64,000 bases of DNA from Stenotrophomonas sp. 610A2 (GTDB taxonomy: Bacteria; Pseudomonadota; Gammaproteobacteria; Xanthomonadales; Xanthomonadaceae), in the NCBI RefSeq assembly GCF_030549615.1, contig NZ_CP130832.1, forward strand, positions 4,538,001 to 4,602,000, given 5' to 3'. A model generated the notes under the pieces. The model worked only from the letters and a program-made list of their open reading frames with translations, made no database searches and had not been told where the DNA came from. Shown here piece after piece: positions 8,274 to 14,727 of this stretch (position 1 is its first letter; each line of letters opens with the position of its first letter). The position numbers were made by a program, and so were the translations under genes.

Positions 8274-9310
8274 TTCAGACCCTCCATGAATGAAAAGCGC
8301 TTGGCCACTTCGTACTGCTGCTGCATGTCGCAGATGGACAAGCCTTCGGCCATAGCGGCGGCTTGGTCGTCAGCCAGGCCGCGTTGATGGATCGCTGGGT
8401 TGTCGGAGCAGATGACGAACGGCACACCACGGCGTCGGAACTCCTGCAGAGGATGGGCCTCATCACTGGGAACGGCGCCCGTCAGCCGATTGCTGATTGG
8501 GCAGACCTCGACGCAGACCCCCTTGATAGCCAGCAGATCCATCAAGTCAGGGTCTTTGACTGCAGCCGTGCCGTGGCCGATCCGATCAGCGTGGAAGAGC
8601 TCCACGGCCGCTCGCACATTCTCCACGCGCCCAGTCTCTCCAGCGTGGATCGTGATGCCGAAGCCGTACCGGTCCTTGGCCTCACGAATGATCGCGGGCA
8701 GCTCAGCCGAATAGGGCGTCTCTTCATCTCCCGCAAGGTCGATCCCAACGACATCCTTCGGCCGTCCGATGTCCTCGTAGGCCTGCAAGAGCGTGGCGAG
8801 ATTGGAGGCGCCGTAGTCGCCCCGGGTTACAGTGAGGATCAAGCCCCGCCGGATGCCGTATTGCTGAGAAGCGCTGCCTGTCGACTCGATGAGGCGGTCC
8901 AATGCTTGCGCCGGCGTGCAGCTCTGAAGTCCGGTCAAGTACAGGACGCTGCTGCGGAGCTCGACGAAACGAACGGCGTTTTCTGCCAGGCTCGCAAAAA
9001 CAGCATGGGCGAGGCGGTCGAGGTTTGCGCGCTTCCTGGGGAAGAGCCGCAATACCTGCCACGGCGTGAGGTACTCCGCCAGCGATTTGCAAGGGACAAG
9101 GCGGGTTATGTCCCGCTCGAAATTGAACCCTGCCGGAAGCGAAGTTGCTTCATCGGCCATGATCTCCCGGATGATCGACACAGGGACGGCGCCGTTCATA
9201 TGCAGGTGGAGTTCCCCTCGATCATGCACGCGGGCTCGCACGCCACCATCGTCGTCGAGGTCGTCGGCCAAGCCCAAGAGGCCTGGCAGATCAAGTTGCC
9301 GCTGATTCAA
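8270..9310 (-). CDS. komA: Adenosine/deoxyadenosine nucleotide deaminase, Kongming KomA candidate
   Basis: A 346-residue metal-dependent deaminase of the adenosine deaminase family. Zinc and catalytic residues are visible: His35 and His37 in ELHLHMNG, His222 and Glu225 in TIHAGE, His246 in RIGHG, and Asp303 in CSDNP. GIDLAGDE at 189-196 and CPISN at 270-274 are also family signatures. The usual DD pair is Asp303-Asn304, so the base-contacting second Asp is replaced. The start is the TTG at 9310: the frame is closed by a TAG nine bases upstream, and AGGGA lies 6 bases before the TTG. In Kongming, KomA is described as deaminating dAMP to dIMP, which phage kinases raise to dITP. GC content is clearly below the flanking chromosome. 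Confidence 0.87.
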   Translation of the reverse strand: MNQRQLDLPGLLGLADDLDDDGGVRARVHDRGELHLHMNGAVPVSIIREIMADEATSLPAGFNFERDITRLVPCKSLAEYLTPWQVLRLFPRKRANLDRLAHAVFASLAENAVRFVELRSSVLYLTGLQSCTPAQALDRLIESTGSASQQYGIRRGLILTVTRGDYGASNLATLLQAYEDIGRPKDVVGIDLAGDEETPYSAELPAIIREAKDRYGFGITIHAGETGRVENVRAAVELFHADRIGHGTAAVKDPDLMDLLAIKGVCVEVCPISNRLTGAVPSDEAHPLQEFRRRGVPFVICSDNPAIHQRGLADDQAAAMAEGLSICDMQQQYEVAKRFSFMEGLK

Positions 9311-9338
9311 GCGCTGTCCCTAAATCTTGTTGTGGCCT

Positions 9339-9401
9339 TTAGGCCGTTCCATGTGATGCTAGCCCCATACCCGCATTGTGCGACTTCTCGTAGACCCGCA
9401 A
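9339..9401 (-). CDS. Possible 20-codon leader ORF before komA
   Basis: A TTG-initiated frame of 20 codons (MRVYEKSHNAGMGLASHGTA) is preceded 9 bases upstream by a near-perfect ribosome binding site, AAAGGAGG at 9411-9418. Its TAA sits inside the GGCCTTTAGGCC palindrome, 28 bases before the komA TTG. It could couple or attenuate komA translation. The good ribosome binding site is the only real support, and the peptide itself is not recognisable. Confidence 0.25.
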   Translation of the reverse strand: MRVYEKSHNAGMGLASHGTA

Positions 9402-9672
9402 TTGAGTAAGCCTCCTTTACACCTAGGTACTTGAAAGTCGGACCTCTGGATCCAGCCATGCTCCTTATCCAGAGCGGATCGTATAGTGATCCAATCCACC
9501 GCCTCTCTACCTCTCGATCTTAGAGGCTCTGAGTGCGGCTTGCGAGCCGATTACCAGTCCCAGATATCCGGACAGAGAGCCGTGCTTGATCCAAGCAAGC
9601 GGACGTCTGCTATGGGTCGGGATTTGCCATGTCCTACCCTCGATAAACATCCCTAACCCCCTGCCCCGACGA

Positions 9673-9698
9673 CGTCCGCTCTCGACCAGAAGCGGACG
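9673..9698. repeat. Inverted repeat and right copy of the 22-bp direct repeat
   Basis: CGTCCGCT at 9673-9680 and AGCGGACG at 9691-9698 form an 8-base stem around a 10-base loop. Positions 9677-9698 match 6696-6717 at 18 of 22 bases in direct orientation. A related near-palindrome, AGCGGACGTCTGCT, is at 9598-9611. Confidence 0.65.
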
Positions 9699-9739
9699 CT
9701 CATAGCTCAAGAGAAACAATGCCCTGACGTGGTATTGAC

Positions 9740-10684
9740 TTAACAATCAACCATTTTGTTTGTGATGCCGAACGGAATGTGTACCGATGGAGCCACTTCA
9801 CTCGCGGTTACAAGATGCCCCGATTGATCGTCAAAGAAGATATGTGGCTGTAGAACATCCAAGACAAGTTTCTTCTCCACTCCACCAAGAAAAAATGCAT
9901 CGTTAGCCATCACACCCCAACTCTTCAACGTGTTGATAGCCCTCTCATGGGACGGTGCATTTCTTGCCGTAACAATAGATACGCGAAGCCGATTTCTGTA
10001 GTTTGAATCTTTCCTTCGCTTCTCCTCTTCAACCTTCTGGATCTTTGAGACCTTGAGCAAGAACTCCTTGAGCGGGCCGCCACCGAGCGGCTCCATGACG
10101 TTTGCAGTCTCATGGTCGTGAAACTTTAAGACGTCCTTGGTTTCCTGCATAACTGTCTCAGCGGTGTCATCGGCGAGCACGCCGTCAAAGTCGAACGCGA
10201 TTCGCAAGGTTTTGTCTTGGGGGTCATCGATCTTCTTTGATTCCATCACGTAACCAGCCGGAAATCCTTTAGCAATGGCCTCGACGACATCGCTCTGATT
10301 CGATGAAAGGAATAATGAAATATTCAGAGCCGGTATGTAGTCGTATGGAGATACGCCTTGTTGAAAGATCGCACGAGTGATCCCTAACGCGTGATGTTCA
10401 ATAGACTTCATCACCCTAAGCCCCGTATCCGGGTCATTACGAGATAACAAAACGACCTCTACCAGTGGCCCTACGTTCGAATCACTCAAGTCGTTCAGTG
10501 ACAGCAGACGTTTGATGAATGAAAAAGCGACCCCTTCACTCAACGGATCATCCTTATGGGCCTCTTGATACTGTCGATACTTCTCCTCGCCCTGAGTCCT
10601 GAAAATCTTGTCTGACTCATTCAAATCAAACATTGCACTTGATGCAACGCCAACTACAAGCCGGTCTTTCAACTCGTATGCCAC
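9740..10684 (-). CDS. Cytosolic 5'-nucleotidase (cN-I type, HAD fold)
   Basis: A 314-residue protein matching the 5'-nucleotidase family related to animal cytosolic 5'-nucleotidase I. These enzymes dephosphorylate AMP, IMP and deoxynucleoside monophosphates. Family signatures: an N-terminal GVASSAMFDL, LLSRNDPDTGLRVMKSIEH at about 79-97, and the HAD motifs DFDGVLADD (165-173), TAR (239-241), a lysine at 271-272 and DDQ (285-287). The start is GTG at 10684 with AGGGG 6 bases before it. GC content is visibly low (roughly half), unlike both the host genes and the kom operon, so it was probably acquired separately. It lies upstream of kom on the same strand, 429 bases away, so it may or may not be cotranscribed. 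A role in nucleotide-based defence is inference. Confidence 0.82.
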   Translation of the reverse strand: MAYELKDRLVVGVASSAMFDLNESDKIFRTQGEEKYRQYQEAHKDDPLSEGVAFSFIKRLLSLNDLSDSNVGPLVEVVLLSRNDPDTGLRVMKSIEHHALGITRAIFQQGVSPYDYIPALNISLFLSSNQSDVVEAIAKGFPAGYVMESKKIDDPQDKTLRIAFDFDGVLADDTAETVMQETKDVLKFHDHETANVMEPLGGGPLKEFLLKVSKIQKVEEEKRRKDSNYRNRLRVSIVTARNAPSHERAINTLKSWGVMANDAFFLGGVEKKLVLDVLQPHIFFDDQSGHLVTASEVAPSVHIPFGITNKMVDC

Positions 10685-10996
10685 GACATTCCCCTGTGAC
10701 TGTCAACTGCCTAGTAAACGGATCAGTGGATCCGGTTAGCGACCTCTCCGCAAAGCACCTTGTGGTGAGCTTTTCCCTGATTGAGCTCGATCTTAAGGCG
10801 GCAGGATCCGGCTAACAAGCCAATGTAAAGCGGTGCCCAGAGATAATTCTGAAAGATCATATAGCCTGAGCTGAAGGAATATGGAGCTCCGTTTTGTGTC
10901 AATAAACGATATCTACGCCTCAATCCAAAAAATTTGGGACATAGACACTCTCAGTTAGATCTCCATATTCTTGCCAGGACCATCGGGTAGCTGAAA
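10685..10996. other. AT-rich non-coding right border of the island
   Basis: These 312 bases between the nucleotidase start and the epimerase gene are much richer in A and T than the surroundings. I see no credible gene, tRNA or integrase. The segment probably marks the right edge of the acquired DNA and holds the divergent promoters. Confidence 0.5.
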
Positions 10997-11953
10997 ATGA
11001 GGCAAGTGGTCTACCATGCCTCCATCCCGGCAGATCCCGGGCGCCAGACGCACTTTTCCGTGAACGCTCTTATCACCGGTAGTTCAGGCCGGATTGGCCG
11101 CGCAATCTACAGCGCGATTGCCGCAGACCATGAGGTCATTGGCCTCGACCGTTCCCCTTTCTCCTGCTCATCGCTTATCGGTGATTTCACCGATGACCGG
11201 CTGCTGCAACAAGCATTGCAGGGCGTCGATGTGGTCTTCCACACCGCTTCGTACCATGCGCCGCATGTTGGCCTGGTATCTGATAGCGAGTTCGAGCGGG
11301 TCAATGTTGCGGGCGTGCAACAGTTACTGGAAGCCGCACAGCAGGCAGGCGTGATGCAGGTGGTCTATACCAGTACCACCGCACTCTATGGCGATGCTGT
11401 CGCCGAGCAAGGTTGCACGTGGATCGACGAATCCGTGACGCCGCAGCCCAGGACGGTGTATCACCGCAGCAAGCTGGAAGCCGAGCAGATCCTGGCTGAC
11501 TGGTCCGGTGCGGGGCTGACCCGCAGCATCATCCGCATGTCGCGCTGTTTCCCGCAGCCTGCGGACCAGATGTCGGTGCTACGCCTGCATCGCGGTATTG
11601 ATGTCCGCGATGTTGCTGATGCGCATGTGGCGGCGTTGGCGCTGCCGGCTGGATCATTTAGTAGATTTGTCGTCAGCGGCTCTACGCCGTTCCAGCCCGA
11701 AGACCTTGAGCAGTTGGGACGCAATGCAGTGGAAGTCCTGCGCCTGCGCTGCCCCGAGTTGGTGGCCGAGCACCAGCGCCGTGGTTGGCCGCTGCCGTCG
11801 GTAATTGATCGGGTGTATGACAATTCTGCCATCCGTCGGGCGCTGGGTTGGGAGCCTGCTCATGGGTTCAGCGAAGTGTTGGCGCAGGTGGATCGGCGTA
11901 GTCTGGAAGTGCTGCCGTATACGCGGGACTTTGTTGACAGGACAGTCGATTGA
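10997..11953 (+). CDS. NAD-dependent epimerase/dehydratase family protein
   Basis: A 318-residue extended SDR. The nucleotide-binding glycine motif TGSSGRIG lies near residue 27, D(V)VFHTAS near 79, the serine TSTTALYGD near 128, and the catalytic YHRSK near 155, so the active site is complete. Family members act on nucleotide sugars or small carbonyl compounds, and the substrate cannot be inferred here. The first 20 residues precede the Rossmann strand without obvious conservation. An in-frame GTG at 11060 (VNALITGSSG) could be the true start, but neither start has a strong ribosome binding site. The gene borders the low-GC island and converges on the AraC regulator gene. Confidence 0.85.
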   Translation: MRQVVYHASIPADPGRQTHFSVNALITGSSGRIGRAIYSAIAADHEVIGLDRSPFSCSSLIGDFTDDRLLQQALQGVDVVFHTASYHAPHVGLVSDSEFERVNVAGVQQLLEAAQQAGVMQVVYTSTTALYGDAVAEQGCTWIDESVTPQPRTVYHRSKLEAEQILADWSGAGLTRSIIRMSRCFPQPADQMSVLRLHRGIDVRDVADAHVAALALPAGSFSRFVVSGSTPFQPEDLEQLGRNAVEVLRLRCPELVAEHQRRGWPLPSVIDRVYDNSAIRRALGWEPAHGFSEVLAQVDRRSLEVLPYTRDFVDRTVD

Positions 11954-11986
11954 TCCGGCCCGATGTCGTTTCGATTGAGTTCGCTT

Positions 11987-12012
11987 GCTTCGCGGCTTAC
12001 GCCGCCCCTACA
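11987..12012. repeat. Half copy of the GGAGCGGCGTAAGCCGCG-type palindromic element
   Basis: This 26-base arm matches the right arm of the palindromic elements at 40555-40690 and 51275-51374 with one mismatch, but no partner arm is present. It lies between convergent gene ends and is probably a decayed copy. Confidence 0.6.
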
Positions 12013-12031
12013 AACAGCCGGACAGCGGGTG

Positions 12032-12985
12032 CTACTTCAGCTGCGAGGGTGATGTGCCGTATTGGCGCTTGAACGCGGCGCTGAAGCTGCTGGTGTGCGC
12101 GTAGCCGGCGATGGTGGCTGCCACATCCACGGGCACGCGCTGCCGCAGCAGTGCCTGGCGGGCGCGTTCCAGCCGCAGCTCACGCTGGTAGTTGGCGATG
12201 CTTTGACCATGGCAATGCTGGAAGCCTCGCTGCAGGTCCACCGCATTGGTGCCGAGCTGGCGCGCCATCTGCGCGATGCTCAGTGTGTCGGCCTCTCCAC
12301 TTTGCAACCAATGCTGCAGGCGGGTGACGCAGCGCTGCAGGTGTGCACCCAAAGGCTTTTCGCTGCCTTCGCTGGCCAGTGTTTGCAGCACGTCGGCCGC
12401 CAGCTCCAGGGCAAAGCTTTCCTGCTGCAATCGGCGCAGCAATGGCAGCGAACCGGTCCTGTTCTCCAGCAGTTGCGCCGCCCGCTGCAACAACGGCGCC
12501 GGTGGCCGCCATGCATGGTTGTCGGCGTGGCCATTACAAACGCGTGCCAATCGGGCGCTGCCGCTTGAATCGGCCTGCAGCTGCCGCCGCAACCAGTCAC
12601 CGCTGAGGTGCAGGCTGACCTTGCCTTCCTGTCGCCCGGCCTGCCAATGGCGCTGGAAGCTTTCTTCCTCACGCAGGTGGACAAGCATGGTCGGCATGCG
12701 CCGATGGTTGCCCTCCAGCCGCAAGCGATGCCTGCCGATGGCAACGTCGGCCTCGCCATCCACCAGGAAGCCGGCAGTGATGCCCGGTGCCAGACGGTTG
12801 TGGCTGCAGCCTCCCACCATGTCGCGGCTACGGCTCAGGTAGAGCGACACGCCATCGTCCAGCGCGTGCACCTGCTGCCAGCCGGCCAGCACCGGCGTGG
12901 CGTCGGCCATGCCGGCATCGAAATCAACCTGCCCGCCCAGCGCGTTTGCTGCGGTCATTAGTTCGGCGCAGGTGAAAACCTGCAT
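12032..12985 (-). CDS. AraC-family regulator, PchR-like
   Basis: A 317-residue transcription regulator with an N-terminal effector domain and a C-terminal AraC double helix-turn-helix (from about residue 220: LSIAQMARQLGTNAVDLQRGFQ, then VAATIAGYAHTSSFSAAFKRQYGTSPSQLK). The N-terminal half, with its SRDMVGGCS and LREEESFQRHW segments, resembles PchR-type regulators of siderophore uptake. The neighbouring receptor and permease genes support that. I chose the ATG at 12985, with GGGA 8 bases before it. An ATG at 12994 is an alternative. An IS30-family element is inserted only 25 bases upstream of this start, so the original promoter has been displaced. Confidence 0.88.
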   Translation of the reverse strand: MQVFTCAELMTAANALGGQVDFDAGMADATPVLAGWQQVHALDDGVSLYLSRSRDMVGGCSHNRLAPGITAGFLVDGEADVAIGRHRLRLEGNHRRMPTMLVHLREEESFQRHWQAGRQEGKVSLHLSGDWLRRQLQADSSGSARLARVCNGHADNHAWRPPAPLLQRAAQLLENRTGSLPLLRRLQQESFALELAADVLQTLASEGSEKPLGAHLQRCVTRLQHWLQSGEADTLSIAQMARQLGTNAVDLQRGFQHCHGQSIANYQRELRLERARQALLRQRVPVDVAATIAGYAHTSSFSAAFKRQYGTSPSQLK

Positions 12986-13010
12986 GCAGGGCATCCCGGA
13001 ATTTGGTCCT

Positions 13011-14227
13011 GGCGCTCTCAACCGGTCATTGCAACGCCTGGCTGAGCTTCTCAGCCGGCGTCATGAAGTCCAATGTCTGTCGCGGACGTTGATTCAATCG
13101 TAACGCAACTTTGTTCAGTTCCGCCTGCGAGTAGACCGACAGATCCGTTCCATTGGGGAAGTACTGGCGTAGCAACCCGTTGGTGTTCTCGTTGCTGCCG
13201 CGCTGCCAGGGGCTCTGTGGATCACAGAAGTACACGGCCACCTGCGTGGCGATCGTGAAGTCGCGGTGGCTGGCCATTTCCATGCCGCGATCCCATGTCA
13301 GTGATTTTCGCAGGCGCGCTGGCAGACGACGCACCTGACGACTCAGCGCACTGACCACGCTTTGCGTGTCCTTCCCATCGACTTTGACAAGCATCGTGAA
13401 GCGCGAGTGTCGCTCCACCAGCGTGGCAATGTGGCTGTTCCTGGCACCACTGAGCAGGTCGCCCTCCCAGTGGCCGGGCACGGCCCGATCCGATACGTCG
13501 GCAGGTCTGTCGCGGATGGAAACGGCGTCCCTGATACCGCCTCGTGGCTGGCGTGTGGCCTTCTGCGAGCGGCGCATCAGGCGATGGGTGCGCAGATGAG
13601 CCACCAGCTCCTTCTTCAGCACGCCACGCGCCTGGATGAACAGGCTCCGGTAAATGGTCTCGTGCGACACCTGATGTGTCTCGTCATGAGGAAAATGCCG
13701 CTTCAGCCAGCGGGCTATCTGCTGGGGCGACCATTGCAGCGAAAGCTTGCCTGCTACCCGCCGCCGCAGTGTGCCATATCGGGCCAGACGGCAAGGCTTC
13801 GGGCGACGGGCGTTATCCCAGGCGCGCTCATCGGCCCACGTCGCGCGATACCCCTTGATGCCGCCGTGGCGCCTCACCTCGCGACTGACGGTAGACGTTG
13901 GTCGCCCCAAGCGCCTGGCAATCTCGCTCAGGGAAAGGCTGCCTGCCAGGCCGCGCGAGATCTCTTCACGCTCATGTAGCGTCAGCGTACGAGGCGAGCG
14001 CGTGCGAGGCGCTGGAGCGATACCGCCTCGCGAGGCGAGCACACCCCATACCGAAGCCGGATGTTTGCCCAGATCACGGGCAATCTCGCTGCACGAAGCA
14101 CCTTCTCGCCAGCGCATCCACAGTGCCTGCTTCTGCGCCAATGACAATCCAGGTCGACCCATCATCGCACTTGCCCTCCCGGTCAGCAGCAACACCTATG
14201 ATGTTGCATCGACCGGTTGAGAGCGCC
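13011..14227 (-). mobile_element. IS30-family insertion sequence
   Basis: A complete 1217-base element. The ends are imperfect inverted repeats: the first 25 bases from 13011 match the reverse complement of the last 25 bases ending at 14227 at 23 of 25 positions, with the outer 17 perfect (GGCGCTCTCAACCGGTC). The dinucleotide CT occurs on both sides (13009-13010 and 14228-14229) and could be the short target duplication typical of the family. It contains a single intact transposase gene. It sits in the intergenic region between the AraC regulator and the siderophore uptake genes. Confidence 0.92.
13026..14165 (-). CDS. IS30-family transposase
   Basis: A 379-residue transposase. The N-terminal half carries helix-turn-helix segments (SLSEIARRLGRPTSTVSREV at about 85-105) typical of IS30. 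The C-terminal half is the DDE integrase core: GHWEGDLLSG supplies the first Asp, LTWDRGMEMA the second, and the SNENTNGLLRQYFPNGTD motif the Glu. All are intact. The ATG at 14165 (MMGRPGLSLAQKQ) has GGAGGG 9 bases upstream. A second ATG follows directly at 14162. The frame is uninterrupted between the inverted repeats, so the element may still be active. Confidence 0.95.
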   Translation of the reverse strand: MMGRPGLSLAQKQALWMRWREGASCSEIARDLGKHPASVWGVLASRGGIAPAPRTRSPRTLTLHEREEISRGLAGSLSLSEIARRLGRPTSTVSREVRRHGGIKGYRATWADERAWDNARRPKPCRLARYGTLRRRVAGKLSLQWSPQQIARWLKRHFPHDETHQVSHETIYRSLFIQARGVLKKELVAHLRTHRLMRRSQKATRQPRGGIRDAVSIRDRPADVSDRAVPGHWEGDLLSGARNSHIATLVERHSRFTMLVKVDGKDTQSVVSALSRQVRRLPARLRKSLTWDRGMEMASHRDFTIATQVAVYFCDPQSPWQRGSNENTNGLLRQYFPNGTDLSVYSQAELNKVALRLNQRPRQTLDFMTPAEKLSQALQ

Positions 14228-14269
14228 CTGCCTAAATTTTCCTTCGCTGCGCCTAAACTTTCAATGGTA

Positions 14270-14287
14270 TTGATAACTATTCTTATT
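14270..14287 (+). promoter_or_regulatory. Putative Fur box before the siderophore uptake operon
   Basis: TTGATAACTATTCTTATT matches 13 of 18 positions of the classical Fur consensus core. It overlaps a plausible promoter (TTTCAA at 14259-14264, TTATTT at 14283-14288, 18-base spacer). The operon that starts 54 bases downstream encodes an iron-siderophore permease and receptor, which fits Fur repression. The match was made by eye. Confidence 0.5.
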
Positions 14288-14340
14288 TGAGGGTTCGCGT
14301 ATGGGCGCCTCTTCCCCGTATTCAGTGAAGGCAAGTGGCA

Positions 14341-14727
14341 ATGGGTTTGACGATCAAGCAGGCGGCCGTGGTCCGCGCCGTCTTCCATGATGAAGTCAGC
14401 GCGGACGAGATCCGCCACTGGCTGCAGCGTGTGGAGGATTTGATCGCGGCCGCCACGCCGTTCTACTTCATCGCCAGCACCGTACCCGGCGCCAGCTTCA
14501 GCGACGATTACCGCGCCATCCAGGCGGTCTGGTACAAGCAGCACAAGCCCGCCTTCCGTGTTTACTGCAAGGGCCTGGTGCGCGTTGCCAGCAGCACCGC
14601 CGAGCAGCAGAGGCTGGATACACCGGCCCTGCATGCGGCCTGGGGCGTGCCCTATTACGTCACCATCGACGACGCCGATGGCATGCGCTGGGTCGGCCAA
14701 CAGCTGGAGCAGGTCGATGCGCACTGA
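14341..14727 (+). CDS. Small protein of unknown function in siderophore uptake operon
   Basis: A 128-residue soluble protein with no signal peptide or membrane segment. The start is the ATG at 14341, with AAGG 9 bases upstream. The GTG at 14335 is too close to that site. Visible segments are an N-terminal helix (IKQAAVVRAVFHDEVSADEI), a central FYFIASTVPGASFSDDYRAI strand-loop, and a C-terminal WGVPYYVTIDDADGMRWVG strand-helix, suggesting a compact alpha/beta fold of the STAS or SpoIIAA type. I do not recognise the family. It overlaps the MFS permease gene by 11 bases, so it is translationally coupled and probably serves siderophore transport or its control. Confidence 0.7.
   Translation: MGLTIKQAAVVRAVFHDEVSADEIRHWLQRVEDLIAAATPFYFIASTVPGASFSDDYRAIQAVWYKQHKPAFRVYCKGLVRVASSTAEQQRLDTPALHAAWGVPYYVTIDDADGMRWVGQQLEQVDAH

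Larger units (their letters stand above)
9311..9739. other. Regulatory and repeat region upstream of the kom operon
   Basis: These 429 bases separate komA from the 5'-nucleotidase gene and must hold the kom promoter. They contain a possible 20-codon leader frame (9339-9401), a GGCCTTTAGGCC palindrome at 9334-9345, two direct ACCCGCA copies (9369-9375, 9394-9400), and AGCGGACG-based repeats at 9598-9611 and 9673-9698. I cannot assign -35/-10 boxes with confidence. Confidence 0.55.

Noticed and set aside
6922-9310. The deaminase operon as a RADAR system
   Set aside because: RADAR needs a large RdrA ATPase and an RNA/ATP-type deaminase assembly. Neither the ATPase nor an extended deaminase is present.
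9507-9746. A 79-codon TTG-started frame between the nucleotidase and komA
   Set aside because: No ribosome binding site and no recognisable protein. It runs through the AGCGGACG repeats, so coding is unlikely.
10723-10923. A 66-codon TTG-started frame upstream of the nucleotidase
   Set aside because: Short, in AT-rich DNA, without a ribosome binding site. The hydrophobic stretch alone is not enough.
14301-14390. A 29-codon frame at the ATG 14301 before the small siderophore-operon gene
   Set aside because: It overlaps the better-supported start of the 128-residue protein in another frame and has no conserved features.
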